DNA of 64,000 bases from Streptomyces canus (lineage in GTDB: Bacteria; Actinomycetota; Actinomycetes; Streptomycetales; Streptomycetaceae), in assembly GCF_030815415.1 (NCBI RefSeq), contig NZ_JAUSWW010000003.1, forward strand, positions 27,429 through 91,428. Reading direction: 5' to 3'. A program made the position numbers and the translations under genes. Shown piece by piece: positions 17,685 through 26,660 of this stretch (positions within the stretch are counted from its first letter, which is position 1; every line of letters begins with the position of its first letter). The notes under the pieces were generated by a model. It searched no databases. It saw only the letters and a list, made by a program, of their open reading frames with translations, and was not told where the DNA came from.

Positions 17685-18589
17685 CCACCGCCCAGCCCAA
17701 GGACCGGACGCAGGCGGGATTCATTCCCAGTCCCGCCGAAACTCTCAAGCATCAGCTGCTGGCCACGCTCGCACTGCACCGCATGGCCGCCACCCACCAG
17801 CTGCACGTCCTGCTGCGGCCCGACCGCTCCCGCCAGTCGGTCTCGGAGCAGCTGAACGACCTGTTCGGCGAGCACCTGGTCGGCTTCGTCGTGCTGCCCA
17901 AGTCCCACCGCACCCGGGTCTGGTACCTCACGCCCAAGGGCGTCCGCCTCACCCGGGACTGGCCCGCGCTGCGGGGCCGTCCGCCGTACCCGATCACCTC
18001 GGCCACCGCGGCGTCCTTGAGAACACCGCACACCCTCACGGTCCTGCGCACCCACCTGGCGTTCGTCGCGGACGCCCGCCGCCGCGGCGACGAGCACGGC
18101 CACCTGGACTGGACCCCGGAGGCGTTCCACGCGATCGGCGACGGCGAGAGGATCGTGGCCGACGCCGTCATGCACTACACGCTCATCGAGGGCCAACAGC
18201 GGCGCAAGCTGCGGGCGTTCGTCGAAGTCGACCGCGCCACCATGAGCAGCGAGCGCCTGGCGGCGAAGCTGATCGAGTACGCGAGATTGTGGACGTACGA
18301 ACCGCAGCCGATCGGCCGACGCCAGCGGGCGGGCGGGCCCGGCTGGCTGCGCTGGTACCCGGTGTTCCCCCGCATCCTGTTCGTCCTGACCGGCGCCGGA
18401 CGCCAGGCGATGAACAACCGGATCAGCGACCTCAAAGCCATGGCCGCCCACCACCCCCTCGTAGCGGACCTGGCCCGCGAAGTACCGCTGGGCGCCGCTG
18501 TCCTGGACGACCTCGAAGAACACGGCCCCACCGCCCACGTGTGGGTACCGCTGGCCGGCGGCGACTGCCGCCCCTGGACACAGCTGTGA
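17675..18589 (+). CDS. Replication-relaxation (Replic_Relax) family protein
   Basis: 304 residues. The N-terminal winged-helix region (LATLALHRMAATHQLHVLLRPDRSRQSVSEQL) and the later AFVEVDRATMSSERLAAKLIEY, with an acidic/nuclease-like core, match the Replic_Relax family of Gram-positive plasmids. Members lie next to TraG-like coupling proteins and are believed to act in DNA processing for transfer. The ATG at 17675 overlaps the coupling-protein gene. It is the last gene of the first transfer operon. Confidence 0.8.
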   Translation: MDLTTAQPKDRTQAGFIPSPAETLKHQLLATLALHRMAATHQLHVLLRPDRSRQSVSEQLNDLFGEHLVGFVVLPKSHRTRVWYLTPKGVRLTRDWPALRGRPPYPITSATAASLRTPHTLTVLRTHLAFVADARRRGDEHGHLDWTPEAFHAIGDGERIVADAVMHYTLIEGQQRRKLRAFVEVDRATMSSERLAAKLIEYARLWTYEPQPIGRRQRAGGPGWLRWYPVFPRILFVLTGAGRQAMNNRISDLKAMAAHHPLVADLAREVPLGAAVLDDLEEHGPTAHVWVPLAGGDCRPWTQL

Positions 18590-18648
18590 CGCGGCACGTG
18601 GGGCCCCCGGGGCGAATGTCGCAGCCTTGCAACTACCCCGAAAACCCC

Positions 18649-18677
18649 TTGAAGTTTGCGCACGCGAACCATAAATT
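18649..18677 (+). promoter_or_regulatory. Predicted housekeeping promoter
   Basis: TTGAAG (18649-18654), a 17-bp spacer and TAAATT (18672-18677) fit a -35/-10 pair. They lie in a locally AT-richer stretch about 65 bp before the next ATG. This would separate the following lipoprotein/Tad transcript from the type IV secretion operon. Confidence 0.5.
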
Positions 18678-18742
18678 GAGTGCCGCGAAGATAGGTGCGT
18701 GACAGCGAAAGCCTTACATGTAGCCGAACTTGGGAGTTCCCG

Positions 18743-18970
18743 ATGACGCAAGCACCGGAGTCGATTCGCAACGACGAAGCATATGGAGCAGGTGAGTGGC
18801 CGCCCCTGACACGGGCCGTCTCCTACGTCGGGAGCGCCTGCGTCATCCAGGGCACCGGCGACTTCGACCCGCAGGACCTCACGGCTGTCCGCCGCCGCTT
18901 CCCCGGCCGGTACGTGTCCCTGGACGGCGACGTGATCACCGTATGGCCGCCCTGCGGGCCGGCCCGGTGA
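18743..18970 (+). CDS. Small protein of unknown function
   Basis: 75 residues, starting at an ATG preceded by TTGGGAGTT, the same leader seen before the TcpC-like gene. The protein is acidic at the start and then WPPLTRAVSYVGSACVIQGTGDFDPQDL. No signal peptide or membrane helix is seen. I do not recognise it. It lies just downstream of the predicted promoter, between the type IV secretion operon and the lipoprotein genes. Confidence 0.6.
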   Translation: MTQAPESIRNDEAYGAGEWPPLTRAVSYVGSACVIQGTGDFDPQDLTAVRRRFPGRYVSLDGDVITVWPPCGPAR

Positions 18971-19074
18971 CCGGCCGTTCGGGGCTGCCGCTGCTCCTTG
19001 GGCCTGGCCGGCCCTCGCAACCGGAGGTACAGGCGCCTGCCGATCGTTCATCCGACCCGAAAGGACACAGATCC

Positions 19075-19659
19075 ATGAGGAGACGTGGCACCACAGGGTT
19101 CAGAAGGCACCTGCCCACCGTGGGGATCACGGTGGGGCTGGCGCTGGCAGTGGCCGGCTGCTCGGACTCCGGCAGCAGCACGCTGCCGGACCGTGCTGCG
19201 GCGGCCGCCCCGCAAGGGGGCAGTGCCCTACCGCGCAGCCCGCAGGAACGAACGGCGGCACCACAGGCGGAGCTGCTCGGCCGCAATGGGCTGGTCCTGA
19301 CGATCACGGTGGCCGAGCGGGACCGGGCGGCCGGCTATCTCACGGTCCGCGGCGACCTCACGAACAACGGACCCGAGACGACCGCGGTCCCGGCCGCATT
19401 ACGCGGCAACGAGGTGGACGTCCTCAGGACCGGGTCGTCGCTGGCCGGTGCGACGGTCGTCGACTTCTCAGCCCGCAAGCGCTACTACGTCCTGCGCGAC
19501 ACCGACGACCGCCCACTCACCACGACCGGACTGTCCACCCTCAAGCCCGGAGAGAGCACACGGGTCTTCATGCAGTTCCCCGCGCCACCGCCGAGCACCA
19601 CCACCGTCGGCTTCCACCTGCCCCTGTTCGACACCGCCAACATCGCGATCTCCGGGTGA
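19075..19659 (+). CDS. Lipoprotein, usual partner of an OmpA-family protein
   Basis: 194 residues with a lipobox (LALAVAGC, Cys about 27) and a Ser/Ala-rich linker. A beta domain follows, ending KRYYVLRDTDDRPLTTTGLSTLKPGES and QFPAPPPSTTTVGFHLP. That block is typical of Streptomyces lipoproteins encoded just before an OmpA-family gene (recall of family pattern). The downstream gene is indeed an OmpA-type protein but lacks its peptidoglycan-binding domain. It probably sits on the outer face of the membrane near the Tad machinery. Confidence 0.7.
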   Translation: MRRRGTTGFRRHLPTVGITVGLALAVAGCSDSGSSTLPDRAAAAAPQGGSALPRSPQERTAAPQAELLGRNGLVLTITVAERDRAAGYLTVRGDLTNNGPETTAVPAALRGNEVDVLRTGSSLAGATVVDFSARKRYYVLRDTDDRPLTTTGLSTLKPGESTRVFMQFPAPPPSTTTVGFHLPLFDTANIAISG

Positions 19660-19660
19660 G

Positions 19661-19978
19661 GTGACGGTCTTCATGCGATCGATCCGCTTCTTCCTCACCG
19701 GCCTGCTCGCCGCCGGGGCGGCCGGGACCGTCGCCCTGAGCGCAGCGGTCGGCATCCCAACGGCGGACACGAGTCCCGCTCCCGGCGCGGTGAGGTCTGC
19801 CGATCCCTCAATAGCCGACAGCGGCACGGGCAGTTCCGGCCTCGCGCTCCGCCCAGGAGCCACGCTCGCGCCGCCCAAGATCCTCGACATCGGCTCGGAT
19901 CCGGTCGACATCACTCAGCTGATCTCGGACCAGGACAGCGCCGAACGCCGACAGGCCCCGGACAAGGAGAAGCAGTGA
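19661..19978 (+). CDS. Truncated OmpA-type secreted protein (N-terminal part only)
   Basis: 105 residues from the GTG at 19661, or 101 from the ATG at 19673. A signal peptide (FFLTGLLAAGAAGTVALSA) is followed by a linker and GATLAPPKILDIGSDP ... SAERRQ. In intact Streptomyces OmpA-family proteins the linker 'GATLAPPKVLDI ... EERR' leads straight into the OmpA domain. Here the protein stops after APDKEKQ. It is either a truncated remnant or a trimmed form kept for another role. Confidence 0.55.
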   Translation: MTVFMRSIRFFLTGLLAAGAAGTVALSAAVGIPTADTSPAPGAVRSADPSIADSGTGSSGLALRPGATLAPPKILDIGSDPVDITQLISDQDSAERRQAPDKEKQ

Positions 19979-20267
19979 CGTTCACGCAACTGCTACTTCC
20001 CGGTACTGCGGGTCCCGGGGATCGTGTGCGGCCGAAACAAGCGAATACACACCCCCATAGGTCGCCTTCTGGCCCCGCATGTGACCAGAGACGCCCCGAG
20101 TGGTTTCGGTCAACTCGCCGCTCGCAGAGCGTAGTTGGCTGGCATATGCGTTACCTTGCGCTCACTCACAAGCATCACAGCAGCTGGAAGCGGCCGTGCG
20201 CCCAAAGCGCCGATGAGCGGCGGGCGGAAACAGCGGTCCTGTCGCACGCGTCGTACGGGGAGACAAC

Positions 20268-20885
20268 ATGACACGAGCACACCGACACGTATCCCGGCCT
20301 GTCGCCGTTCGCATCCGAAAGCACGCCGCTCTGCTGGCCGTGACCGGCCTGGCCCTGCTCACCGCGTGCAGTGACACCGACGGGGACTCCGACAGCACCG
20401 CATCGGCTTCTCCATCAGTGGCCAGGAGCGAGCCAGCCTCTGCTACGCCTTCCGTGAGTGCAGACCCTCAGGCGGCAGAAGAGACGGCCGTCCTCAAGGC
20501 CTATTCCGCTTTCTGGGCGGAGCAAGTCAAGGCGTACTCCAAGGGAAATACGCAGGGGACCGACTTCGCCCAGTACGCCGCCGCCGAAGCCAAGTCGAGC
20601 ACCGAGGCCGACCTCAAGGATCTGCGGTCCAAGGGCATCGTGACGACGGGTGCCCCCACGCACGAGGCCGAAGTCGACCGTCTGTCATCGGCGAAGCAGG
20701 TGCCCTCGGCTCAGCTGACGGACTGCCTGGACAGCGCCGACTGGAAGTTCATCTACAGCAAGACCCGCAAGCCAGTGCAGATGCCGGAGAACCGGCTCGT
20801 TCGCTACGTCACGAAGGTAGACGCTGAGAAGTGGGGGAAGCAGTGGAAGATCGTCAACGTCACGCCCCAGCAAGACGCCTGCTGA
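20268..20885 (+). CDS. Lipoprotein of unknown function
   Basis: 205 residues. The lipobox is LLTACS (Cys about 36). A Ser/Ala-rich spacer follows, then an alpha/beta domain (VLKAYSAFWAEQVKAYSKGNTQGTDFAQYAAAEAKSS...) that ends VTPQQDAC. This NTF2/DUF-like layout is common among Streptomyces lipoproteins next to Tad clusters. It overlaps the following secreted protein gene, so the two are probably made together. Confidence 0.7.
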   Translation: MTRAHRHVSRPVAVRIRKHAALLAVTGLALLTACSDTDGDSDSTASASPSVARSEPASATPSVSADPQAAEETAVLKAYSAFWAEQVKAYSKGNTQGTDFAQYAAAEAKSSTEADLKDLRSKGIVTTGAPTHEAEVDRLSSAKQVPSAQLTDCLDSADWKFIYSKTRKPVQMPENRLVRYVTKVDAEKWGKQWKIVNVTPQQDAC

Positions 20886-21736
20886 CGCGCACCACTCTCG
20901 CACTGGCCCCCGTGACCGCCCTGTCGCTGCTGTGGCCCTCACAGGCATTAGCCGGGCCGCCCGAGGGCGGCGATTGCAGTGGGGCCGGCAAGTGGGTGGT
21001 GTGCGAGGCCGACAACGACACTTCAGCCCCGGGATCAGGCTCTCAACCAGCCGGCTCCGACAGCGGCAAGCACAGTGCGAAGCCCGCGTGCACGGTCAGG
21101 AAGCTCGACCCGCAGCCGCCCAAGGGCAGCATGTACTGGAAGGGCGAGTCTCCCGGGGACGGCAAGGCGGTGTACGAGCGGGCCTGCGCCACCGGAGATG
21201 GTGGCACCCCGGTCTACACGTACTTCGTTGCCGACGATGCTGCAGACGTCCCGGCGGTCGACCCCGTTGTCGTGGCTCAGCAGGCCGTCAGCAAGATGCA
21301 GCTCACCGGTCCGGACATCGCAAATCCCCGCCCCGCCGGCAAGTACGTCGTGGGCATTCCCATGTGGATGTGGGTGAACAAGAGCCCCACAACGTTCGGA
21401 CCGAACACCACCAGTGCCACCGCAGGCGGGGTGACCGTCACGGCAACCGCGAAGGTAACCAAGATCGTCTGGGGCATGGGCGACGGGACGACCGTCTCCT
21501 GCAATGGGGCTGGCACCACGTATGCGGCGTCGTATGGAAAACAGGAGTCGCCGACCTGCGGCCACACCTACACGCGCAGCTCCGTCGCCAAAGCCGACGG
21601 CAAGTACACCGTCACCGCCACATCCACATGGACGGTGGACTGGCAGGTCAACGGAGGCGGCGAAGCTGGCCAGTTCACCGAGATCAGACAGTCCCAGGCA
21701 CAAGTAGCGATCGGCGAACTGCAGGTCGTCAGATGA
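20843..21736 (+). CDS. Secreted protein at the head of the Tad cluster
   Basis: 297 residues from the GTG at 20843, which has GGGGGAAG just upstream; a GTG at 20831 is an alternative. A signal peptide (LLTRTTLALAPVTALSLLWPSQALA) is followed by a Cys-containing acidic region and a beta-rich domain with VGIPMWMWV and IVWGMGDGTTVSC. This is a conserved Streptomyces family often annotated loosely as 'ATP/GTP-binding protein', but no nucleotide-binding motif is seen. The PKD-like beta pattern suggests a surface role. Confidence 0.7.
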   Translation: MEDRQRHAPARRLLTRTTLALAPVTALSLLWPSQALAGPPEGGDCSGAGKWVVCEADNDTSAPGSGSQPAGSDSGKHSAKPACTVRKLDPQPPKGSMYWKGESPGDGKAVYERACATGDGGTPVYTYFVADDAADVPAVDPVVVAQQAVSKMQLTGPDIANPRPAGKYVVGIPMWMWVNKSPTTFGPNTTSATAGGVTVTATAKVTKIVWGMGDGTTVSCNGAGTTYAASYGKQESPTCGHTYTRSSVAKADGKYTVTATSTWTVDWQVNGGGEAGQFTEIRQSQAQVAIGELQVVR

Positions 21737-21758
21737 AGCCCGCCGGAAGGAGAAAGCG

Positions 21759-22460
21759 TTGAGCACGACACAAGAACGCCCCGCGCCCTCGGCCGGCGTA
21801 CCCCCACAGGGACAGGTCGCCAACCCGGTGCGGCCGCCGCGGGTATCAGCGCGCCGACGCCGCCCGGGCGTGATTGCTTTGTCGCTGGCGCTGATTGCCG
21901 CCGGTGGCGCCGGGGTCGCGGTCCTGCTTCTGCAGGTCGCCCAGCGCACCGAGGTGGTGACCGTGGTCCGCGACGTCCAGGTCGGCCAGGTGCTCACCGC
22001 GCAGGATCTGGGCCAGGCGTCCGTCGCGCTGGACCCGGCCGTCAAGGCGGTCGAGGCCGACGAGCTGGAGTCGGTGGTGGGCAAGCGGGCCGCCGTTGAG
22101 CTCAAGCCGGGCTCGCTGCTGGCTCCGTCGCAGGTGACGAAGGATTCTCTGGTCAAGGCGGGCGAGCAGTTGGTGCCGATCGGCTTGAAGCCGGAGCAGG
22201 TCCCGGCCACCGCCCTGGTGCCGGGCCAGAAGGTCCGCCTGGTGCACGTCCCCGCCCAGGGCGCGGCAGCGTCGGGGCCGGAGAGCGACACGGCGCCCAA
22301 GACGCTCGCGGGCCGGGTGGTCAAGGCCTCCGCGGCCGCTCCCGGCAGCGGTGTGGTGGTGGTCGATGTCGCCACCGCCGCCGCGGACGGTCCGACCGTC
22401 GCGGCGTGGGTGGCGGCCGGCACCCTGCGCCTGGTCCTCGATGCTCCGGACGGCAGCTGA
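21759..22460 (+). CDS. SAF-domain protein, CpaB-like pilus assembly factor
   Basis: 233 residues from a TTG preceded by GAAGGAG. One membrane helix (about 35-55, VIALSLALIAAGGAGVAVLLL) is followed by a SAF domain (about 60-125: VVRDVQVGQVLTAQDLG ... GKRAAVELKPGSLL). CpaB/RcpC proteins carry the same domain and act in Flp pilus assembly at the cell envelope. It is the first gene of the Tad set and overlaps the next by 1 nt. Confidence 0.8.
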   Translation: MSTTQERPAPSAGVPPQGQVANPVRPPRVSARRRRPGVIALSLALIAAGGAGVAVLLLQVAQRTEVVTVVRDVQVGQVLTAQDLGQASVALDPAVKAVEADELESVVGKRAAVELKPGSLLAPSQVTKDSLVKAGEQLVPIGLKPEQVPATALVPGQKVRLVHVPAQGAAASGPESDTAPKTLAGRVVKASAAAPGSGVVVVDVATAAADGPTVAAWVAAGTLRLVLDAPDGS

Positions 22461-23296
22461 TGAGTGTGATCGCCCTGGCCGGCTGCAGCGGCGCACCCGG
22501 CGTGACCACCAGCGCGCTGGCCCTGCTACTGAACTGGCCGCTGGAGCGGGGCCGGAAGATGATCCTCGCCGAGTGCGACCCCGACGGCGGCGCGGTGCTG
22601 CACGGGCTGCTGCAGGGCACGCTCGGCGACCGCTACGGGCTACGCAATCTGTCCGTGGCCGTCCGCAAGGGCGAGTTCGGGGAGGCGTTCTGGCGCCAGC
22701 TGATCGACCTGAGCAGCGAGGACGGCCATAGGGAGTCGCCGCGGGACCGGATGCTGCTGCCCGGCATCACCGATCCGGCGCAGGCGGCAAGCCTGGCCCC
22801 GGTGTGGAAAGCCCTCGCCGTCATGTTCCGCGGCATCGACGCCGAACACGGGCACGACGTACTGATCGACCTCGGGCGCAGTGGGGCGTTCGGCCCCTCC
22901 GGTGTGCTCGCCGAACAGGCCGACACGACGCTGGTGGTGGTACGCAACACGCTGCGCTGCCTGCAGGCCGCACAGGCGCGAGTGAGCGCACTGGAGGAGC
23001 GCGTCGGCGGCGTCGGCCTGATCCTGATCGACGACGGCCCCTACCCCGCCGGTGAGGTGCAGCGGGTGCTGCAGGCGCCAGTGGTGGCGACCCTGCCGTA
23101 TGCGCTGCAGGACGCGAAGGTGCTGTCCGACGGCGCCGAACAGCCACGCCGGTTCGCCAAATCCGGGCTGATGAAGGCCGCCCGCACCGGCGCCACCCTG
23201 CTGGTCCAGCGAGCCGCCTGGCAACAGGCCCACCTCGCCCCCGGCACAGGCGCGGGTACGGGTGCGACCGGCGGGGAGGTGACCCATGCGCGGTAG
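22460..23296 (+). CDS. CpaE/MinD-like P-loop protein of the Tad cluster
   Basis: 278 residues. The N-terminus (MSVIALAGCSGAPGVTTSALALLL) is a MinD/ParA-type fold with a deviant Walker A: GCSGAPGVTT lacks the usual Lys residues. AECDPDGGAVL and VLIDLGRSGAFGP correspond to later ATPase motifs. CpaE-like proteins position the pilus machine. The missing lysines suggest weak or no ATP hydrolysis. It overlaps TadA by 11 nt. Confidence 0.78.
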   Translation: MSVIALAGCSGAPGVTTSALALLLNWPLERGRKMILAECDPDGGAVLHGLLQGTLGDRYGLRNLSVAVRKGEFGEAFWRQLIDLSSEDGHRESPRDRMLLPGITDPAQAASLAPVWKALAVMFRGIDAEHGHDVLIDLGRSGAFGPSGVLAEQADTTLVVVRNTLRCLQAAQARVSALEERVGGVGLILIDDGPYPAGEVQRVLQAPVVATLPYALQDAKVLSDGAEQPRRFAKSGLMKAARTGATLLVQRAAWQQAHLAPGTGAGTGATGGEVTHAR

Positions 23297-24794
23297 GCCG
23301 CTGCACGACAACCCCACCGTGACCCCTCCCCCCGGCCGCGCGCCAGGGTGGCCACGCCAGACGAACGGCGTCCCCCTCGGGTCCGCGGCGAGCGGGGAGC
23401 ATCTGGGGGCTGCGGTTGATCAGGTCGCGGTCGACTACCGGGTGGCCCGGCACATCGCCGGCCAGGTGGCCCGCCAGCGCGAGGAGCTGCTGAAGAAGAA
23501 CCCGGAGGCGGACCGGGCCACCGAGGAACAGCAGTGCCTGAACTGGATCAATGAGGCCGTCGCGCTGTGGGCGGATGCCCAGGGCCTCGAGCGCGGGCTC
23601 AGCACGACTGCGGAGGAGGACGACGCGCTGCGGCGTGCCGTCTACGACCTGCTCTACCGGGCCGGGCGGCTGCAGCCGTACCTGGATGACGAGCGGGTCG
23701 AGGACATCATCATCCAGGGCCCGCATGAGGTGTGGCTGGACTACGGCGACGGCGAGCGCCGCAGAGTCGGCCCGATCGCGGACTCCGAAGAAGAACTCCT
23801 GGAGCTGCTGCGCGAGTTGGCGCGGGAGTCCGGACACAGCGAACGCACCATCTCCACCGCGAATCCCACTCTCGCGTTGTCGCTGCAGGACGGCTCCCGG
23901 CTGCAGGCCATCACGGGGCTCGGGCCGATGACCTATGCGGTCATCCGCCGCCACCGCGTCTCCCACGCGAATCTCGACGACCTCGTACGGCTCGGGACCA
24001 TCGACCCGATCCTGCGCGAGTTCCTCGGCGCGTGTGTCCGCGCGGAGAAGAACATCATGATCGCGGGGAAGCAGAAGGCCGGGAAGACCACCTTGTTGCG
24101 GGCGATGCTCAAAGAGTTCGACCCCGAGACCCGCTTTGCCACCATCCAGACCGAGGACGAACTCTTCGCCCACAACAACGGCTACCACCGCCAAGTCGTC
24201 TCCCTGATCGGGCGCGAGTCCAACGGGGAGAAGGACGCCACCGGCCGCGGCGCCGGCGAGGTCACGCTGCTGGACCTGATGCACCCCGCCTTGCGGATGT
24301 CGCTGGAGCGGATAGTGGTCGGCGAGGTCCGCGGTCCCGAGATCGTCGCGATGATGCAGGCCCTGACCAATGGAGCAGGTGGCAACCTGTGCACGATCCA
24401 CGCGCGTCGCCCCGACGTCATCGTCGACCGGATCGCCGAACTGTATGCGCTCGCGCAGGGGAACCTGTCCGAGCAGCTGGCTTACCGGCAGATGGCGAAC
24501 GGGCTGGACTTCGTGGTGTTCGTCGACATGACCGACGAGACCCGGATCGGCGGCCGCCGCCACCGCTACGTATCCCACGTCCTGGAGCTGACCGGGATCG
24601 GCGAGTCCGGCCGCCCGGCGATGAACGAAGTCTTTTCCCCCGGCGCGGAGTTCGGCGATGTGCGGGCGGTGCCGCGGATGGACCCCGGCTGCGTCGACGA
24701 TCTGCGCCGGGTCGGCTTCGACTCCACGCTCCTGCAGCACCCCTACGGGGCCTGGGCGGCGCCGCTTCCGCTGAAGGTCGGGGCCGGCCGATGA
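23286..24794 (+). CDS. tadA: TadA/CpaF secretion ATPase
   Basis: 502 residues. The N-terminal domain is helical. Then come EDIIIQGPHEVWLDYG, Walker A IAGKQKAGKTTLLRA (about 259-273), the Asp/Walker B region ERIVVGEVRGPEIVAMMQAL and the His box LCTIHARRP. These are all hallmarks of type II/IV secretion ATPases of the TadA class, which power Flp pilus extension. The ATG overlaps the CpaE-like gene. TadB follows with a 4-nt overlap. Confidence 0.93.
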   Translation: MRGRPLHDNPTVTPPPGRAPGWPRQTNGVPLGSAASGEHLGAAVDQVAVDYRVARHIAGQVARQREELLKKNPEADRATEEQQCLNWINEAVALWADAQGLERGLSTTAEEDDALRRAVYDLLYRAGRLQPYLDDERVEDIIIQGPHEVWLDYGDGERRRVGPIADSEEELLELLRELARESGHSERTISTANPTLALSLQDGSRLQAITGLGPMTYAVIRRHRVSHANLDDLVRLGTIDPILREFLGACVRAEKNIMIAGKQKAGKTTLLRAMLKEFDPETRFATIQTEDELFAHNNGYHRQVVSLIGRESNGEKDATGRGAGEVTLLDLMHPALRMSLERIVVGEVRGPEIVAMMQALTNGAGGNLCTIHARRPDVIVDRIAELYALAQGNLSEQLAYRQMANGLDFVVFVDMTDETRIGGRRHRYVSHVLELTGIGESGRPAMNEVFSPGAEFGDVRAVPRMDPGCVDDLRRVGFDSTLLQHPYGAWAAPLPLKVGAGR

Positions 24795-25732
24795 CCCTGT
24801 TGCTGGCATTGCTGTCGGGGATGGCCGTGGTCGGCGGGCTGATCGGCACCGTCGCCGGGATCGTCGGCACCACCGCACCCCGCCGGGCCCCGCTGCGCCG
24901 GCGCTGGCAAGCCCTGCGCGCGGGCCAGGACCAGGGTGAGGAGGTGCGGCTGCGCCGGCGGACACTTGCCGTCTGCGCGCTCGTGGTCTTCGGCACGGTA
25001 TGGCTGTTCTCCGGGAACTTTGTGGCCGGCGGCCTGTTGGGCGCGGCGGTGGTGGGGGTGCCGTGGCTGATCACGCCGTCCAAGATCGCGGCCGAACGCA
25101 TCGGCCAGCTGGAAGCCCTGAGCGAGTGGACCCAACGCCTGGCCGGGCTGCTCAGGTTGGGGATGGGCCTGGAACAGGCGATGATCACCAGCCGGAAGGG
25201 GGCACCGGACGCCCTCGCCCCCCAGATCGCGAGCCTGTCGGAGCGGCTGCGCCGCGGCTGGCGCCCCGAAGAAGCTCTGCGGGCCTTCGCCGGCGAACTC
25301 GACGACGTCACCGCGGACAAGGTGACCGCAGCGCTGATCCTCTCGGTCAATGACCGGGGACCGGGCCTGGCCCAGGCACTGGAGGACCTGGCGGGCACGG
25401 TCCGCGAGGAGGTCGGCCGCAAACGCTCCATCGAGGCGGACCGCGCCAAACCCCGCACCACCGTGCGGTGGATGACCTTCATCACCCTGGGCGTGATCAT
25501 CGCGGGGTTCTTCGTGCCCTCGTACACCAGGCCCTACTCCACCCTGCTGGGCCAGCTGGTGCTCGGCTTCCTGACCGCCGGGTTCGTCGCCGTTTTGGCG
25601 ATGATGCGGCAGCTGGGCACCTTCCGCCGCATCCCCCGCTTCCTGATCACCGACCCGCGCAGCACTGTCCGTCTGCCCGCCCCGCACCTCGAGGCGGCGG
25701 TCGAGCGTGAGCCGGAAGGGACCCGGTCGTGA
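24791..25732 (+). CDS. tadB: TadB inner-membrane platform protein
   Basis: 313 residues. Membrane helices lie at about 3-25, 57-95 and 225-280. A T2SSF-type cytoplasmic domain (about 105-215) includes WTQRLAGLLRLGMGLEQAM and LDDVTADKVTAALIL. TadB and TadC together form the platform on which TadA acts. The start overlaps tadA, the end overlaps tadC, and the order is canonical. Confidence 0.88.
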   Translation: MTLLLALLSGMAVVGGLIGTVAGIVGTTAPRRAPLRRRWQALRAGQDQGEEVRLRRRTLAVCALVVFGTVWLFSGNFVAGGLLGAAVVGVPWLITPSKIAAERIGQLEALSEWTQRLAGLLRLGMGLEQAMITSRKGAPDALAPQIASLSERLRRGWRPEEALRAFAGELDDVTADKVTAALILSVNDRGPGLAQALEDLAGTVREEVGRKRSIEADRAKPRTTVRWMTFITLGVIIAGFFVPSYTRPYSTLLGQLVLGFLTAGFVAVLAMMRQLGTFRRIPRFLITDPRSTVRLPAPHLEAAVEREPEGTRS

Positions 25733-26616
25733 ACCTGTTTCCCGTCGTTGTCACGGGCGGCCTGGTGGGCGGGGGTGTCGCCTTGTTTGTGCGGGAACTG
25801 CTGGCGCCGCAGCCCGCCCTGGCCGCCGCCCTGGCCCGCAGCGCGCCCGGGACGTTGAGCATGCCCCAGGAGGAGGTGCTCGACCGGGACGAGGTGTGGG
25901 GGCGCTGGCTGCTGGCCCGTCTTCAGCGGCTGCCGGGCGTGAAGGTGCCGGCCAAGAATCTTGCCCTGCTCGGGCAGGGGCCGGGCGCCTTCATGCTGAA
26001 GAAGACGGCGCTCGCCGCCCTCGGGCTGCTGTGCCCGGTGCTGGTCACCATCCCGTGGATCATCGCGGGCGTCTCGCTGCCGTTCTACGTCCCGGCCGTG
26101 GTCGGACTCGCCATTGCGGGGCTGCTGTTCATCACTCCCGACCTCGCGGTGCGCGACCAGGCCAAACGGGCGCGGGAAGAATTCGCGCACGCCCTGTCCG
26201 CCTACCTCGACCTGGTCGCACTGAAGCGGGCCGCGGACGCCGGCCCCACCGAGGCCCTGGAGAAAGCGGCCGCGGTGGGCCATGGCTGGCCGTTTCTGTA
26301 TCTGCAGGGCGCACTGCGCCGGGCCCGCCTGGAGAAAATCCCGCCCTACCAGGCGCTGACCGAACTCGCCGACACCTACGACCTGCCGGGCCTGAGCGAC
26401 GTCGCCGACATCATGCGCGGCTCGGCCACCGACGGCGCCGCCGTCTACAAAGCCCTGCGCGCACGGACGGCCGCGCTCAATACCGAGCTGCTCACCGCGC
26501 AGGCCGCCGAGGCGAACGCCGCCAGCGAGAAGATGACCGCCCCCGGCGCCTTGCTCGCCGTGCTGGTCATGCTCCTGATGGCATTCCCCGCAGTGATCCG
26601 CATGCTCACCGTGTGA
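25729..26616 (+). CDS. tadC: TadC inner-membrane platform protein
   Basis: 295 residues from a GTG overlapping the TadB stop. An N-terminal helix is followed by two helices near 90-140 (ALAALGLLCPVLVTIPWIIAG; AVVGLAIAGLLFI), a T2SSF-like domain with EFAHALSAYLDLVALKRAADAGPTEAL (split by motifs) and a C-terminal helix LLAVLVMLLMAFPAVIRML. It is the second platform subunit of the Tad machine. Confidence 0.87.
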   Translation: MNLFPVVVTGGLVGGGVALFVRELLAPQPALAAALARSAPGTLSMPQEEVLDRDEVWGRWLLARLQRLPGVKVPAKNLALLGQGPGAFMLKKTALAALGLLCPVLVTIPWIIAGVSLPFYVPAVVGLAIAGLLFITPDLAVRDQAKRAREEFAHALSAYLDLVALKRAADAGPTEALEKAAAVGHGWPFLYLQGALRRARLEKIPPYQALTELADTYDLPGLSDVADIMRGSATDGAAVYKALRARTAALNTELLTAQAAEANAASEKMTAPGALLAVLVMLLMAFPAVIRMLTV

Positions 26617-26660
26617 CCAACCCGATTCAACACTTTCGACTTGGTGGAGGAGCACTCCCG

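Noticed and set aside
22821..24965. A 714-codon minus-strand frame opposite the CpaE-like and TadA genes
   Set aside because: It is a shadow of tadA and its neighbours; the plus strand carries clear Walker motifs and canonical Tad gene order.
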